The notes under the pieces were generated by a model. The model saw nothing but the letters and a program-made list of their open reading frames with translations. It searched no databases and was not told the DNA's origin. The position numbers and the translations under genes are program-made. Below, piece by piece: positions 9,769 to 18,567 of a stretch of DNA of 64,000 nt. The stretch is taken from contig CP060294.1 of NCBI GenBank assembly GCA_014302835.1, positions 3,187,067-3,251,066 of the forward strand, in the 5' to 3' direction. The stretch is from Pedobacter sp. PAMC26386 (GTDB taxonomy: Bacteria > Bacteroidota > Bacteroidia > Sphingobacteriales > Sphingobacteriaceae). The first letter of the stretch is position 1; every line of letters starts with the position of its first letter.

Positions 9769-10607
9769 TAACGTATATCTTGAATTGCAACAGGGTCCAT
9801 ATCCGCATAATCAAGATTCTCACCTCCCATACCCCAGATAAAACTGTAGTTTTTGGTACCGCTACCTGAGTGAATACTCCATGGCGGAGAAACAATTGCT
9901 TCATGGTTACCCATTAAAACATGGCGGGTTTCCTGCGGTTGTCCCATTAAATGGAATACACGCTGATCCGCCTCTACATCAAAATAGAAATAGGCTTCCA
10001 TCCTTCTGTCATGGATATGTGCTGGCATGGTATTCCAGACACTTCCATTAGCAAGGATAGTGAGGCCCATCACCAATTGACTACTTTGAATTCCATCTCT
10101 GTGAATATATTTGATGATTCTACGTTCATTAGCCGTGGCTAAGCTACCTAGTTCTGTAGAAATTGCATCAGCATGCACTAATAATGTAGCTGGATAAACC
10201 TGATGCGCAGGAGTAGATAAGCAATAGAATACTGCTGGATTGGTTTGATCTGTACTTTTAAATTTGACCTCTCTAACACCTTTACCAAGATATAAAGCAT
10301 CCAGTTTATTGACATTAAAATTCTTTCCATCAGCTTCGACAGTACCTGGGCCACCCACGTTAATAATTCCTATTTCTCTTCTTTCCAGGAAATAATCTGC
10401 ACGCAGATTCGAATAGTTGCCTAAGGTTACGCTTTCTGAAACCGGATGCACTAAACCTACAATCATTCTATCATAATGTGTATAAGCAAAATTGGCCTTA
10501 TTTTCTTCCTTTAAGTCAGTCAGTAAAAATCTTGATCTGATTTTTTCAGTATCGTATGCTTTAAAATCATCCGGATGTACCGCATGTAACACTTTCATAT
10601 CCTTCAT
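9768..10607 (-). CDS. kduI: 5-keto-4-deoxyuronate isomerase
   Basis: Cupin-type metalloenzyme converting 5-keto-4-deoxyuronate, the product of unsaturated uronates released by polysaccharide lyases, to 2,5-diketo-3-deoxygluconate. At 279 residues it has the family's usual length. Zinc ligands expected from the E. coli enzyme are present: His197 and His199 in PAHIHDRRME, Glu204, and His246 in WSIHSGSG. The start MKDMKVLHAV gives the expected N-terminus (Met4 is an alternative). First cytoplasmic enzyme gene of the operon; its presence implies that lyase-type degradation of pectin or another uronate polymer feeds this pathway. Confidence 0.96.
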   Translation of the reverse strand: MKDMKVLHAVHPDDFKAYDTEKIRSRFLLTDLKEENKANFAYTHYDRMIVGLVHPVSESVTLGNYSNLRADYFLERREIGIINVGGPGTVEADGKNFNVNKLDALYLGKGVREVKFKSTDQTNPAVFYCLSTPAHQVYPATLLVHADAISTELGSLATANERRIIKYIHRDGIQSSQLVMGLTILANGSVWNTMPAHIHDRRMEAYFYFDVEADQRVFHLMGQPQETRHVLMGNHEAIVSPPWSIHSGSGTKNYSFIWGMGGENLDYADMDPVAIQDIR

Positions 10608-10636
10608 TATTTATATTTTTAAGATTGTGAAGCCGC

Positions 10637-11452
10637 TTATTTTTTCTTTGCAGGAATCAAGCTTGAAATCCAATCAACCAGGTCTGCTCCCGCTTTAAGA
10701 TTATCATATTCAGCAGGCAGTCTTTTACCATCTACGTATTCGTTATATAACCATGGATCACCAATGATAATCACTGCACCTTTACCATATTTTGATAAGG
10801 CAATAACCTCATTTCCATCTCTGTCTTTCAAAATAGATTTCGCTGGTGGGGTAATCGCTAAACTACTAAACTCTTTGATAAATAACTGTTTTGCAGTTTT
10901 GAATACGGGATTCCCTGCCAGTACCATAATCTTACCCATTTCAAACTGATCGTCAGTTACTTTTCCTTTACTATCGAGGTTAAACCTGACACCAAATTCT
11001 TTCGTCAAATTGTTAAAATGATTGAGTTCTGCATTGCCAACATCATTTCCCATTAAAACCAATACCCCCCCTTTTTTAACCCATTCGGTTAGTATTTTAA
11101 TATGATCTTCCTGTATAAATTTAGGATCACTGCTTTCTTTTTCTGTATCCGGGTCAACGATAATATAAACAGACGAACCCTTTAAGTTCTGAGCAGTTGG
11201 GGCTGCATAGAGGGTAGACGTTCTGAAGCCAGCTTTGTTAAATTCTCCTCCCCAGAGAGAGAAACCGCCATTAGTCTGTTCCTCCCATTTATAATGCCAG
11301 GAGACTAGATGACCAGCTTTATCCTTTTTAGTTTCGTTATTGAAATAGGAATCCAGCATTACTGTGAGCGAATCAGTTCTCTTGCTTTGCGCATTACTAT
11401 TTAAACCAGCAAAAATCAGAATACCGGAAACTATGACGTGGAATTGATTCAT
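10637..11452 (-). CDS. Secreted DUF4350-like protein
   Basis: Exported protein of about 271 residues. The frame is open from 11485, but Met12 (11452) is preferred because a clean signal peptide begins there (MNQFHVIVSG...NSNAQS). The body has WHYKWEEQTNGG, a nucleotide-like Rossmann segment (VYIIVDPDTEKES), and GGVLVLMGND, which fits the DUF4350 / class I glutamine-amidotransferase-like fold. In Bacteroidota this domain often follows GH105 unsaturated rhamnogalacturonyl hydrolases; here it stands alone at the head of the uronate operon. No catalytic residue is assigned. Family call from memory of sequence type; function inferred only from context. Confidence 0.7.
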   Translation of the reverse strand: MNQFHVIVSGILIFAGLNSNAQSKRTDSLTVMLDSYFNNETKKDKAGHLVSWHYKWEEQTNGGFSLWGGEFNKAGFRTSTLYAAPTAQNLKGSSVYIIVDPDTEKESSDPKFIQEDHIKILTEWVKKGGVLVLMGNDVGNAELNHFNNLTKEFGVRFNLDSKGKVTDDQFEMGKIMVLAGNPVFKTAKQLFIKEFSSLAITPPAKSILKDRDGNEVIALSKYGKGAVIIIGDPWLYNEYVDGKRLPAEYDNLKAGADLVDWISSLIPAKKK

Positions 11453-11537
11453 AAATATTTGGTTAGCTATTTTGTTGTACATCAACTAACAAGTCTACAT
11501 AGTTTTTAACCGGGATGAAACAAAAAACCGTAATATT

Positions 11538-11564
11538 ATTGCGCAATCGTTCCCGGGACCGTCA
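11538..11564. promoter_or_regulatory. Candidate operator between the uronate operon and its LacI regulator
   Basis: The 127-160 bp gap between the divergent uronate operon and lacI-type gene contains two palindromes side by side: ATTGCGCAAT (11538-11547, perfect) and CGTTCCCGGGACCG (11548-11561, 12 of 14 positions symmetric). Either could be the operator of the adjacent LacI regulator. This is position and symmetry only; no motif match is claimed. Confidence 0.35.
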
Positions 11565-11612
11565 AAAATTATATGTAAACTTGTATGAGTTTATCTATCC
11601 GCAACGGACATT

Positions 11613-12629
11613 ATGTTTGAGCCCTTTACTTTAAAAGATATAGCCAAGGCATTAGGCCTATCTACTTCCACTGTTTCAAGAGCTTTACGTGACACACATG
11701 AAATTAGTCCACAGACAAAGAAAATTGTTCTTGAATATGCGCAGAAAATCAATTATCGTCCAAACCCAATTGCCTTAAGCTTAAAAGAACGCAGAAGTAA
11801 GTCTATAGGGGTTTCCTTGAGTGAGGTGGCCAATCCATATTTTTCGAGGGTGATTAATGGCATTGAATCCATTGCTTATGACCGGGGTTATCATGTCATC
11901 ATTACGCAAACTCATGAATCTTACGAACGGGAAAAAATCAACATTGAACACTTAGCTTCCAGATCAGTAGATGGTTTACTGGTTTCTTTATCAGCCGAAA
12001 CCAGTGATACTTCTTATCTTCAGAATTTACACCAGAGAGGCTTGCCTATTGTTTTTTTTGATCGGGTAGCGAAAGAGATAGAGACACATAAAATTATAGC
12101 TAATAATGAAAAAGGCGCATTTGAAGCTACTGAACACTTAATTCAGCAGGGTTGTAGACGAATTGCGCATTTGACAAGTTCTGATCACTTATCTATCAGT
12201 GTTGAACGTTTAAACGGCTATAAACAAGCTTTGGCTAAGTACCAGGTTCCTTTTGATGAAACTTATGTCAAGTATTGTGCGCATGGAGGAATGTCACAAC
12301 AAGAGACAGAAATTGCGATCAAAGAACTGATGAACCTGAAACAAAAACCGGATGGAATTTTTGTAGCCAGCGACAGGTTAAGTATTGGCTGTTTAGTGGT
12401 CTTTAAGGAATTAAAGATTAAAGTGCCGGAAGAGATGCGCATTACCGGCTTCTGTAACTCTGATGTACTTGATCTGATGTCTCCTACGCTAACTTCTGTC
12501 TGTCAGCCTGCTTTTGAAATGGGCAGGCTAGCGACAGATATGCTACTCAATTTAATAGAAAGCAAGTATCCGGTTCATGACTTCGAAAAGAAAATACTGG
12601 ACACCAGCTTATTTGTCCGTAATAATTAA
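11613..12629 (+). CDS. LacI-family transcriptional regulator
   Basis: DNA-binding regulator of 338 residues. The N-terminal helix-turn-helix is at ~5-50 (TLKDIAKALGLSTSTVSRA), followed by the hinge helix (YRPNPIALSLKERRSK) and a periplasmic-binding-protein-like effector domain starting SIGVSLSEVANPYFS. It is divergent from the kduI-kdgK-eda operon, so it is most simply the local repressor responding to KDG or a related uronate intermediate (KdgR-like role). Its last 4 bp overlap the stop end of the convergent NTF2-like gene. Whether it also recognises the CAAACGTTTG sites at 24.0, 25.9 and 59.5 kb cannot be decided here. Confidence 0.94.
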   Translation: MFEPFTLKDIAKALGLSTSTVSRALRDTHEISPQTKKIVLEYAQKINYRPNPIALSLKERRSKSIGVSLSEVANPYFSRVINGIESIAYDRGYHVIITQTHESYEREKINIEHLASRSVDGLLVSLSAETSDTSYLQNLHQRGLPIVFFDRVAKEIETHKIIANNEKGAFEATEHLIQQGCRRIAHLTSSDHLSISVERLNGYKQALAKYQVPFDETYVKYCAHGGMSQQETEIAIKELMNLKQKPDGIFVASDRLSIGCLVVFKELKIKVPEEMRITGFCNSDVLDLMSPTLTSVCQPAFEMGRLATDMLLNLIESKYPVHDFEKKILDTSLFVRNN

Positions 12630-13075
12630 TCTACATGGAAGGCACGTCGGGCAATAATCTTCCAGTCTTTTTTATCTTTGATAAGAATCAGCACAATGCC
12701 CAGGCTAATATGTGCAGGTTTACCTCCATCGTTGGTATCGGCCACTAAAACATGACGGACTATGGCAATGTGGTTTTGAATAGTGATAGATTGTTTGGTT
12801 AATTCAATCGTTTTAAAATCAGATCTTTTAGCAACAATATCAGCTATAAAAGCAGTTCTGTTTTGAATTTTACCACCAGAATGCCCATAGGTTAAATCTG
12901 CCGAAGTCACGCTTTCCAGGTCTGATTTATTACTGCTAATCATCGCTGCTCTTAACTTTTCAACTACCGCAGCAACTTCAGTTTCTTCTTTAGTGGTTGG
13001 ACTAACTGGTTCTTGCTGAGCTTTAGCGAATATGCAGGCGGTGATTAAGAGCAAAGAAAGGATTGTTTTTTTCAT
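12626..13075 (-). CDS. Secreted NTF2-like (SnoaL/DUF4440-type) protein
   Basis: Small exported protein of 149 residues with a signal peptide (MKKTILSLLLITACIFAKAQ). The mature part has the typical alpha+beta order of NTF2-like proteins: an N-terminal helix (VAAVVEKLRAAMISSNKSDLESV), YGHSGGKIQNRTAFIADI, and C-terminal strands ending in WKIIARRAFHVD. Members are often binding proteins or uncharacterised hydrolase/isomerase-like proteins; no activity can be named. It overlaps the convergent lacI gene by 4 bp. Confidence 0.8.
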   Translation of the reverse strand: MKKTILSLLLITACIFAKAQQEPVSPTTKEETEVAAVVEKLRAAMISSNKSDLESVTSADLTYGHSGGKIQNRTAFIADIVAKRSDFKTIELTKQSITIQNHIAIVRHVLVADTNDGGKPAHISLGIVLILIKDKKDWKIIARRAFHVD

Positions 13076-13172
13076 TTTTTTATGGTTTAGGTTTTATATG
13101 TCAGTAGTAACATATTGATGGTGTCAAATTAATCGTTAATTATCATTAATATTATATAAAAAAACAAAACAT

Positions 13173-13571
13173 ATGAAAAAGTTACTTTTAGCATTTGCCT
13201 TTGCTGCTGCAGTACTTCCTGCAGTTGCACAAACGGCTGCCCCTGCCGCTGCACCAAAACAACAGGTTGCAGTTAAAGCACAAAAAATGGTTCAAAAGGC
13301 ATCGGTAGTGCCTGCTGCACAGCGTGCAATTCCATATTCTAAAGAACTGCAAAAGAAACTCACTTTAACTGATGATCAGTATGCTAAAGTTTTAGTGGTA
13401 AACACAGAATGTATCAATAAGAAAGATGCGCTAAAACAAGCGGATCAGAAAAAAGGTGGTGGTTCTAAAGAAATTGCCCAGTACCGGATGGAACAATATA
13501 AAACCATACTTACACCAGATCAGATGACTAAGCTAAAAGCAATGAATACACAAGGCACAAAAAAATCATAA
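13173..13571 (+). CDS. Small secreted alanine-rich protein with LTxxQ-like helices
   Basis: Exported 132-residue protein. The signal peptide ends at AVAQT, followed by an Ala/Pro/Lys-rich stretch (~20-55) and then two helices carrying LTDDQYAKVL and LTPDQMTKLKAM, which resemble the LTxxQ motifs of Spy/CpxP-type periplasmic proteins. No enzymatic motif is visible. A structural or chaperone-like periplasmic role is possible but unproven. Divergent from the NTF2-like gene; a strong hairpin follows the stop. Confidence 0.75.
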   Translation: MKKLLLAFAFAAAVLPAVAQTAAPAAAPKQQVAVKAQKMVQKASVVPAAQRAIPYSKELQKKLTLTDDQYAKVLVVNTECINKKDALKQADQKKGGGSKEIAQYRMEQYKTILTPDQMTKLKAMNTQGTKKS

Positions 13572-13582
13572 CAACTAACTTA

Positions 13583-13616
13583 AATTGAAGCCGTATTGTA
13601 GAATACGGCTTCAATT
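13583..13616. terminator. Bidirectional terminator
   Basis: Perfect 15-bp inverted repeat AATTGAAGCCGTATT / AATACGGCTTCAATT around a GTAG loop, between the converging LTxxQ-like gene (ends 13571) and the SusD gene (ends 13633). Confidence 0.8.
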
Positions 13617-13632
13617 GATAAACAACCTAATA

Positions 13633-15387
13633 CTACCAACCCGGATTCTGAATTAATGTAATTGCTTTGTTGATTTCATTTTGTGGTATTGGAGCAAAAT
13701 AAGATCTATCCTGCCAGTTTACAGAAAGTGCTGTTATTGTTTTATAAGTATAGCTGTTATTGGTTTCTTTAGTAATATACATACCTAACATTGGTTTATT
13801 TTCTGTAATTTCCGCAGTCCTCCATCTCCTGGTGTCATATCTGAAATGTCCCTCCTGAAAAAACTCAACAGTATATTCATTTTGAATTAGTTTGCGTAAT
13901 TCGACCTGACTAATCCCGAAAGGAACACCGTACCTGGAGTCAGATCCAGCTTCAATTCCTGCACGGCGTCGAATCTGATTTATGACGGTAACCGCTTGTT
14001 CTGTATTACCTGATTCATTCAGGGCTTCTGCATAACCCAAAATTATTTCAGCAAAGCGAATTACCGGATAAACACGATTAATACTGGAAGAAGTCCCCGT
14101 AGAATCATTTGCCATTTTACGGGAATAATAACCAGTTTTAGTATATGAATTAGCCAGACCATCAACACTTAAGGAATTCGTTGCTGCATTAAAATAAATA
14201 TCAACCGGGACCAATGTAGTGCCCGATCCTGCCTTATAAATCGGAGCCTGATTATAAATGATGGAATAATAAAACCGTGGGTCACGATTAGCATATGGGT
14301 TTTTAGCGTCGTAACTGGAAGATTGATCGCTGATTAGCTTGCCGTTTCTCATTCCAAAATATTGAACAGCATTTTCAGTCGGATTACTCCATCCTGAACC
14401 CGACCTGCTTCTTGGAAAACGCAAACTTTCTAAACTTGTTCCATTGGTAATCATATAAGGAAATATGTATTCTGTATTCACTCTGCCTTTGATAAACATC
14501 TTCCAAAATCCATTCCCCGGCCGTGTCACATTATCTTCGACCAAGCTATATCCACCCATACCTATAACTGCCTTACAAGCATCCGCCGCTTTTTGCCATA
14601 ATGAAGCATCATAGCTTGTGGAATAACTAATCAAAGGAAGTACGGAAGGATCGGTACTAATTGACTTTCCATTATACAATGGACTAGCTGCTGTGACCAG
14701 CATCCTTGCTTTTAAAGCTAAGCACGCCCCCTTCGTTGCCCTTCCATATTCTGAGGGATCCTGTGTCAGTGGTAAATCTAATGCCGCAGCATCAAGTTCT
14801 TTGGCGATATAATCGATACACTCTTTATAGGCATTTCTTTTAGAGGTTAAAGCGTCATTAATATCCAATACCTCATCGCCCATTAACTGTACTCCTCCAT
14901 AAAAACGAACTAATGAAGCATAAAAGAAGGCACGCAGAAAGCGGGCTTCACCAGCTAGTCTCTTTCTTTTTGCTGGCGACAATGGAGTAACCGGTAGCTT
15001 TTGCATCAATAAATTCGCGGCCCTTATCTTGGTATAAAAAGTTGTCCAGTAGTTATTCAGCGCATATCCTCCTGCACCAACAGAACCCTGCATTATTCCT
15101 CCCTGAGGATTGGTATAAAAGCTGACTGAAAGTGAAGTCTGATCATCCAGACAAGCATAATCATTTGACCCCGGACTTGTAATGATATTGGAACGCTGTG
15201 GTAGAATATCCTGACCCGTATAAGCATACATATCATTGATAAAACTATAAGTCAACGTACTATCTGCAAAAACTCTTTCTTCTGTTAATGTCTCTGTTTT
15301 TTTATCCAGAAGAGAGCCTTTTTTACAGGACACAACTCCAATAATTACACCCGTAATCATTAGAAGCAAGATAAATTTGTTTTTCAT
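13633..15387 (-). CDS. SusD/RagB-family lipoprotein (second pair of the locus)
   Basis: Surface glycan-binding lipoprotein that caps its SusC partner. The 584 residues start with a lipoprotein signal (lipobox VVSC, then KKGSLLDKK). N-terminal TPR-like helices include EARFLRAFFYASLVRFYGGV, and the C-terminal SusD hallmark IRFAEIILGYAEALNESG precedes RRRAGI and the FFQEGHFRYDTRRWR helix. It ends the operon at 17 bp after its SusC. The GH20 gene and shared operator sites suggest an amino-sugar-containing glycan; the ligand itself is not readable. Confidence 0.95.
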   Translation of the reverse strand: MKNKFILLLMITGVIIGVVSCKKGSLLDKKTETLTEERVFADSTLTYSFINDMYAYTGQDILPQRSNIITSPGSNDYACLDDQTSLSVSFYTNPQGGIMQGSVGAGGYALNNYWTTFYTKIRAANLLMQKLPVTPLSPAKRKRLAGEARFLRAFFYASLVRFYGGVQLMGDEVLDINDALTSKRNAYKECIDYIAKELDAAALDLPLTQDPSEYGRATKGACLALKARMLVTAASPLYNGKSISTDPSVLPLISYSTSYDASLWQKAADACKAVIGMGGYSLVEDNVTRPGNGFWKMFIKGRVNTEYIFPYMITNGTSLESLRFPRSRSGSGWSNPTENAVQYFGMRNGKLISDQSSSYDAKNPYANRDPRFYYSIIYNQAPIYKAGSGTTLVPVDIYFNAATNSLSVDGLANSYTKTGYYSRKMANDSTGTSSSINRVYPVIRFAEIILGYAEALNESGNTEQAVTVINQIRRRAGIEAGSDSRYGVPFGISQVELRKLIQNEYTVEFFQEGHFRYDTRRWRTAEITENKPMLGMYITKETNNSYTYKTITALSVNWQDRSYFAPIPQNEINKAITLIQNPGW

Positions 15388-15404
15388 TTCTTATTATTCT
15401 AATG

Positions 15405-18400
15405 TTATAAACTTATTTGTATACCGAAATTATAGATGCGTTGCTGAGGATATTCATTCGTATCTCCAATATTAGTCGAATTAACCGTACCTGTAATTGA
15501 TTCAGGATCAATAAATACAGGCAAAGCAGTATAGAGCAAGCCAAGATTGTATCCATTTGCGTATACTCTGATTGTATTCAGTCCAAGTTTTTTAGCCACG
15601 CGAACTGGAAATTTATAGCCTATTTCGACGTTCTTCCACCTAACGTAATCGCCTCTTTTAGTCCAGTAGGTCGAATAAACGCTATTTTGAGAATCACTTC
15701 CTGCTAAAACTGGAAAAGTAGCATCATCTCCGGTAACTGGTGTCCAGCGCCCCAGATTATAGGGCACGGATTGATTTTCAGGTCTACTATAGTTAATCAC
15801 CCCACGTTGAATATTAACAAAATAATCTGCTGCTCCCTGAAACAGGGTGCTGACATCAAATCCTTTGTAAGAAAAGCCGAAACTTAATCCCATGATATAT
15901 TGAGGCTGATTGGTCCCGATATAACCTAAGTCATTCTGATCAATAATACCATCTCCATTTAAGTCTTTCAGTTTAACACCACCAAGTGATAGATTTGATA
16001 AAGGAGTAGCCGTAACCAGCCTCGGGCTATTATAAAGATCAGCCAGACTTTGATATAGCCCTGCGTCCTGGTAGGCAAATAACGCACCTACAGGTTTTCC
16101 GGTTAATCCTAACCAAGGATATCTTGCTGTACCTTCATCCCTGAACACTACTTTATTTTCTGCATGGCTCACCTGCGCATTCACAAAATAGCTGACTTTA
16201 TTTTTCGCTGCTGTCCCCCGGTAAGTCAGTTCAATTTCATAACCTTGATTATCTACAATACCTAAATTCTGATAAGGCAATGCGGCTCCGAATGCAGCTG
16301 CAATCGAAGACCTCTGTGTCAGAATATCTGAGCGGCGTTTTTTAAAATAATCAGCAGTCAGGCTTAATTTACCTTTAAACATTTTAAGATCCAGACCAAT
16401 ATCCGCGTCCCTCTGTGTTTCCCAGGTAATCTCATTATTTGCCAGCGTAGGTTCTATCAAACCAGAAGAGGTTGTGTTGTTTACATCTCCAAACAGATAA
16501 GGTTTTCCGCTTCCAGTAACATAAGTTTTATCATAAGAATAAACTTTCGTCCCAATACCGTCATTACCGACAATACCATAAGAAGCCCGCAGTTTTAAAC
16601 CATCTACGAATTTAATCTTGTTCTTAAAAAAGCCTTCTTCACTAATATTCCAGCCTATACTCGCTGAGGGGAAAAACTGAAAGCGCTTACTAGAGCTAAA
16701 TTTATCAGACCCGTTATAGGCTCCATTGACATCAAAAAGATATTTTTGTTTGTAATTATAACTTACTCTGCCGACGACCCCTCTGACATTGTAGGGTTCA
16801 CCAGCACTAATAATCTTGGTATCAGTACTATATATATCTTCAGTTTTAGTTGCCTGGTTGAGCATAAATAAACTACTCAGGTTATGATTGCCGAAACTTT
16901 TATTATAGTTTAAAGAGGCCTGAATGTTGAGTAACCGGTTTGTTCCAGTACTAAAACCGCCTCTGTTAAGTTTTCCATTACGGTACAAATTTGGGGTGAC
17001 TGGTAAATAGCCCCCCGAATTCGGATCAAAATAATAAGTCAAGATTTCTGTACTGTTCCTGGTTAAACTCCTGGTAAAATTATAATCACTTGCAAATGAA
17101 ACTAACCCATTTGCAGAAAGCCCCTCAGTAATAAAATCAAGCTTTTGAACCGCCTGAGTCACAAAACTCAGGTTATTGTTATAGTCACGATTATATCCGG
17201 AGTACCTTAAATTCGCCACGGGATTAGGTTTAGTTGCCTTGCTCGTCGAGCCACCTAAACTACCATCTGCATTGTATACAGGATACCCAAAAGAGGAAAG
17301 TTGCCCATTCCATAAATATTGGAGTGTTGCAGCCCCCCCATTCCATGGTGCATCATTTGGGGAGTTGATAATGCCAAACCTACCGGATAAATCAAAACGA
17401 AGATGTAAGTTCTTATTTGGGTCTAAATCAACATTGGAACGAAAGTTATACCGGTCATAATTGTAATTGGAATTGTATCCGGTTCCTTTAGAAAAATCCT
17501 TATAAATGCCGCCTTGAGATAAATAGCCTAAAGAAACAAAGTATTTTGCCTTTTGCGAACCACCACTGATATCAAAATTAATCCTGCTTTGCAGACTATA
17601 GGACTTTGTTAATTCTTTCCACCAATCTACTGCAGGATATTTATAGGGATCATCATTTAAACGATAATGTTCCAGGTTATTACCACCGAAGAAATTGGGA
17701 TAGGCAATTGCTGGATCAAGATATTGTTCTGTGGTCCATTCATTTAATAATTTCAAGGTAGTATAACCATCATTGGTATCAAAGTTCAAAGTAGACTTGG
17801 CCAGCCCCGTTTCACTGCGAAAGGTTAACTGAGGTTTACCTGCCTGCCCTCTTCTTGTTTTGATCACAACTACACCATTTGCTCCCCGCACACCATAAAC
17901 GGCAGTTGTAGAAGCATCTTTTAGAATCGAAAGACTTTCAATCTCATTCGGATCTATCTGATTAATCTGATCTACGGTAACCTCAATATCATCCACAATA
18001 ATCAAAGGTGTAGTTGTTCCCTGAAAAGTACTTATTCCCCTGATTTGGAAAGCAGCCCCATCTTTTCCTGGCTGGCCACCTCTTTGCTGTGAAAAGAAGC
18101 CCGGTAAACGTCCGGCTAATGAGTTCTGCAAACTTGCAGACGGACTCTGACGAATTTGCTGTCCTGTAATTGCGCTGATTGCACCTGTATTTGTGATCTT
18201 TTTCGTCTGGCCATAACCTAAAACCACCACTTCTTCCAGCCCTTTAACATCGGCATCCAACGTTACTTTGATTGTTGTTTTCCCTGTTACATTAACCTCT
18301 TTTTTGAGGAAGCCGATGGCCGAAAAAACTAATATTCTAGCATTTCCTTTAATTTTGAGTGTTAATTTTCCGGTTTCGGTAGTCACAGTACCATTCGTAG

Positions 18401-18548
18401 TCACATCTTTTTCATAAACATTTACTCCTGGTAAAAAACCGCCATTATCAGAAATTGTGCCCGTTACAGTCTGTGGAGTTTGTCCTGATACTGGCATACC
18501 GCTTATTACAACCAGTAAAAACAGTATTCCATATAAAAGTTTTTTCAT
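15405..18548 (-). CDS. SusC-family TonB-dependent receptor (second pair of the locus)
   Basis: Outer-membrane glycan importer of 1047 residues. Signal peptide to ~23 (PVSGQ), CarboxypepD_reg-like domain (~25-100, GTISDNGGFLPGVNVYE), plug with VVVLGYGQTKK, the SusC motif IESLSILKDASTTAVYG with VRGANGVVVIKT, then a 22-strand-type barrel ending in an aromatic-poor NFGIQISL. It is followed after 17 bp by its SusD partner and preceded by another SusD/SusC pair, so the operon encodes two importers. Which glycan each takes is unknown. Confidence 0.96.
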   Translation of the reverse strand: MKKLLYGILFLLVVISGMPVSGQTPQTVTGTISDNGGFLPGVNVYEKDVTTNGTVTTETGKLTLKIKGNARILVFSAIGFLKKEVNVTGKTTIKVTLDADVKGLEEVVVLGYGQTKKITNTGAISAITGQQIRQSPSASLQNSLAGRLPGFFSQQRGGQPGKDGAAFQIRGISTFQGTTTPLIIVDDIEVTVDQINQIDPNEIESLSILKDASTTAVYGVRGANGVVVIKTRRGQAGKPQLTFRSETGLAKSTLNFDTNDGYTTLKLLNEWTTEQYLDPAIAYPNFFGGNNLEHYRLNDDPYKYPAVDWWKELTKSYSLQSRINFDISGGSQKAKYFVSLGYLSQGGIYKDFSKGTGYNSNYNYDRYNFRSNVDLDPNKNLHLRFDLSGRFGIINSPNDAPWNGGAATLQYLWNGQLSSFGYPVYNADGSLGGSTSKATKPNPVANLRYSGYNRDYNNNLSFVTQAVQKLDFITEGLSANGLVSFASDYNFTRSLTRNSTEILTYYFDPNSGGYLPVTPNLYRNGKLNRGGFSTGTNRLLNIQASLNYNKSFGNHNLSSLFMLNQATKTEDIYSTDTKIISAGEPYNVRGVVGRVSYNYKQKYLFDVNGAYNGSDKFSSSKRFQFFPSASIGWNISEEGFFKNKIKFVDGLKLRASYGIVGNDGIGTKVYSYDKTYVTGSGKPYLFGDVNNTTSSGLIEPTLANNEITWETQRDADIGLDLKMFKGKLSLTADYFKKRRSDILTQRSSIAAAFGAALPYQNLGIVDNQGYEIELTYRGTAAKNKVSYFVNAQVSHAENKVVFRDEGTARYPWLGLTGKPVGALFAYQDAGLYQSLADLYNSPRLVTATPLSNLSLGGVKLKDLNGDGIIDQNDLGYIGTNQPQYIMGLSFGFSYKGFDVSTLFQGAADYFVNIQRGVINYSRPENQSVPYNLGRWTPVTGDDATFPVLAGSDSQNSVYSTYWTKRGDYVRWKNVEIGYKFPVRVAKKLGLNTIRVYANGYNLGLLYTALPVFIDPESITGTVNSTNIGDTNEYPQQRIYNFGIQISL

Positions 18549-18567
18549 AATTTTTTCGTGTTAAGCA

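Noticed and set aside
11613..12629. LacI protein at 11613 as regulator of the CAAACGTTTG sites
   Set aside because: Its own divergent region lacks that motif, so the link is not supported; left as an open question.
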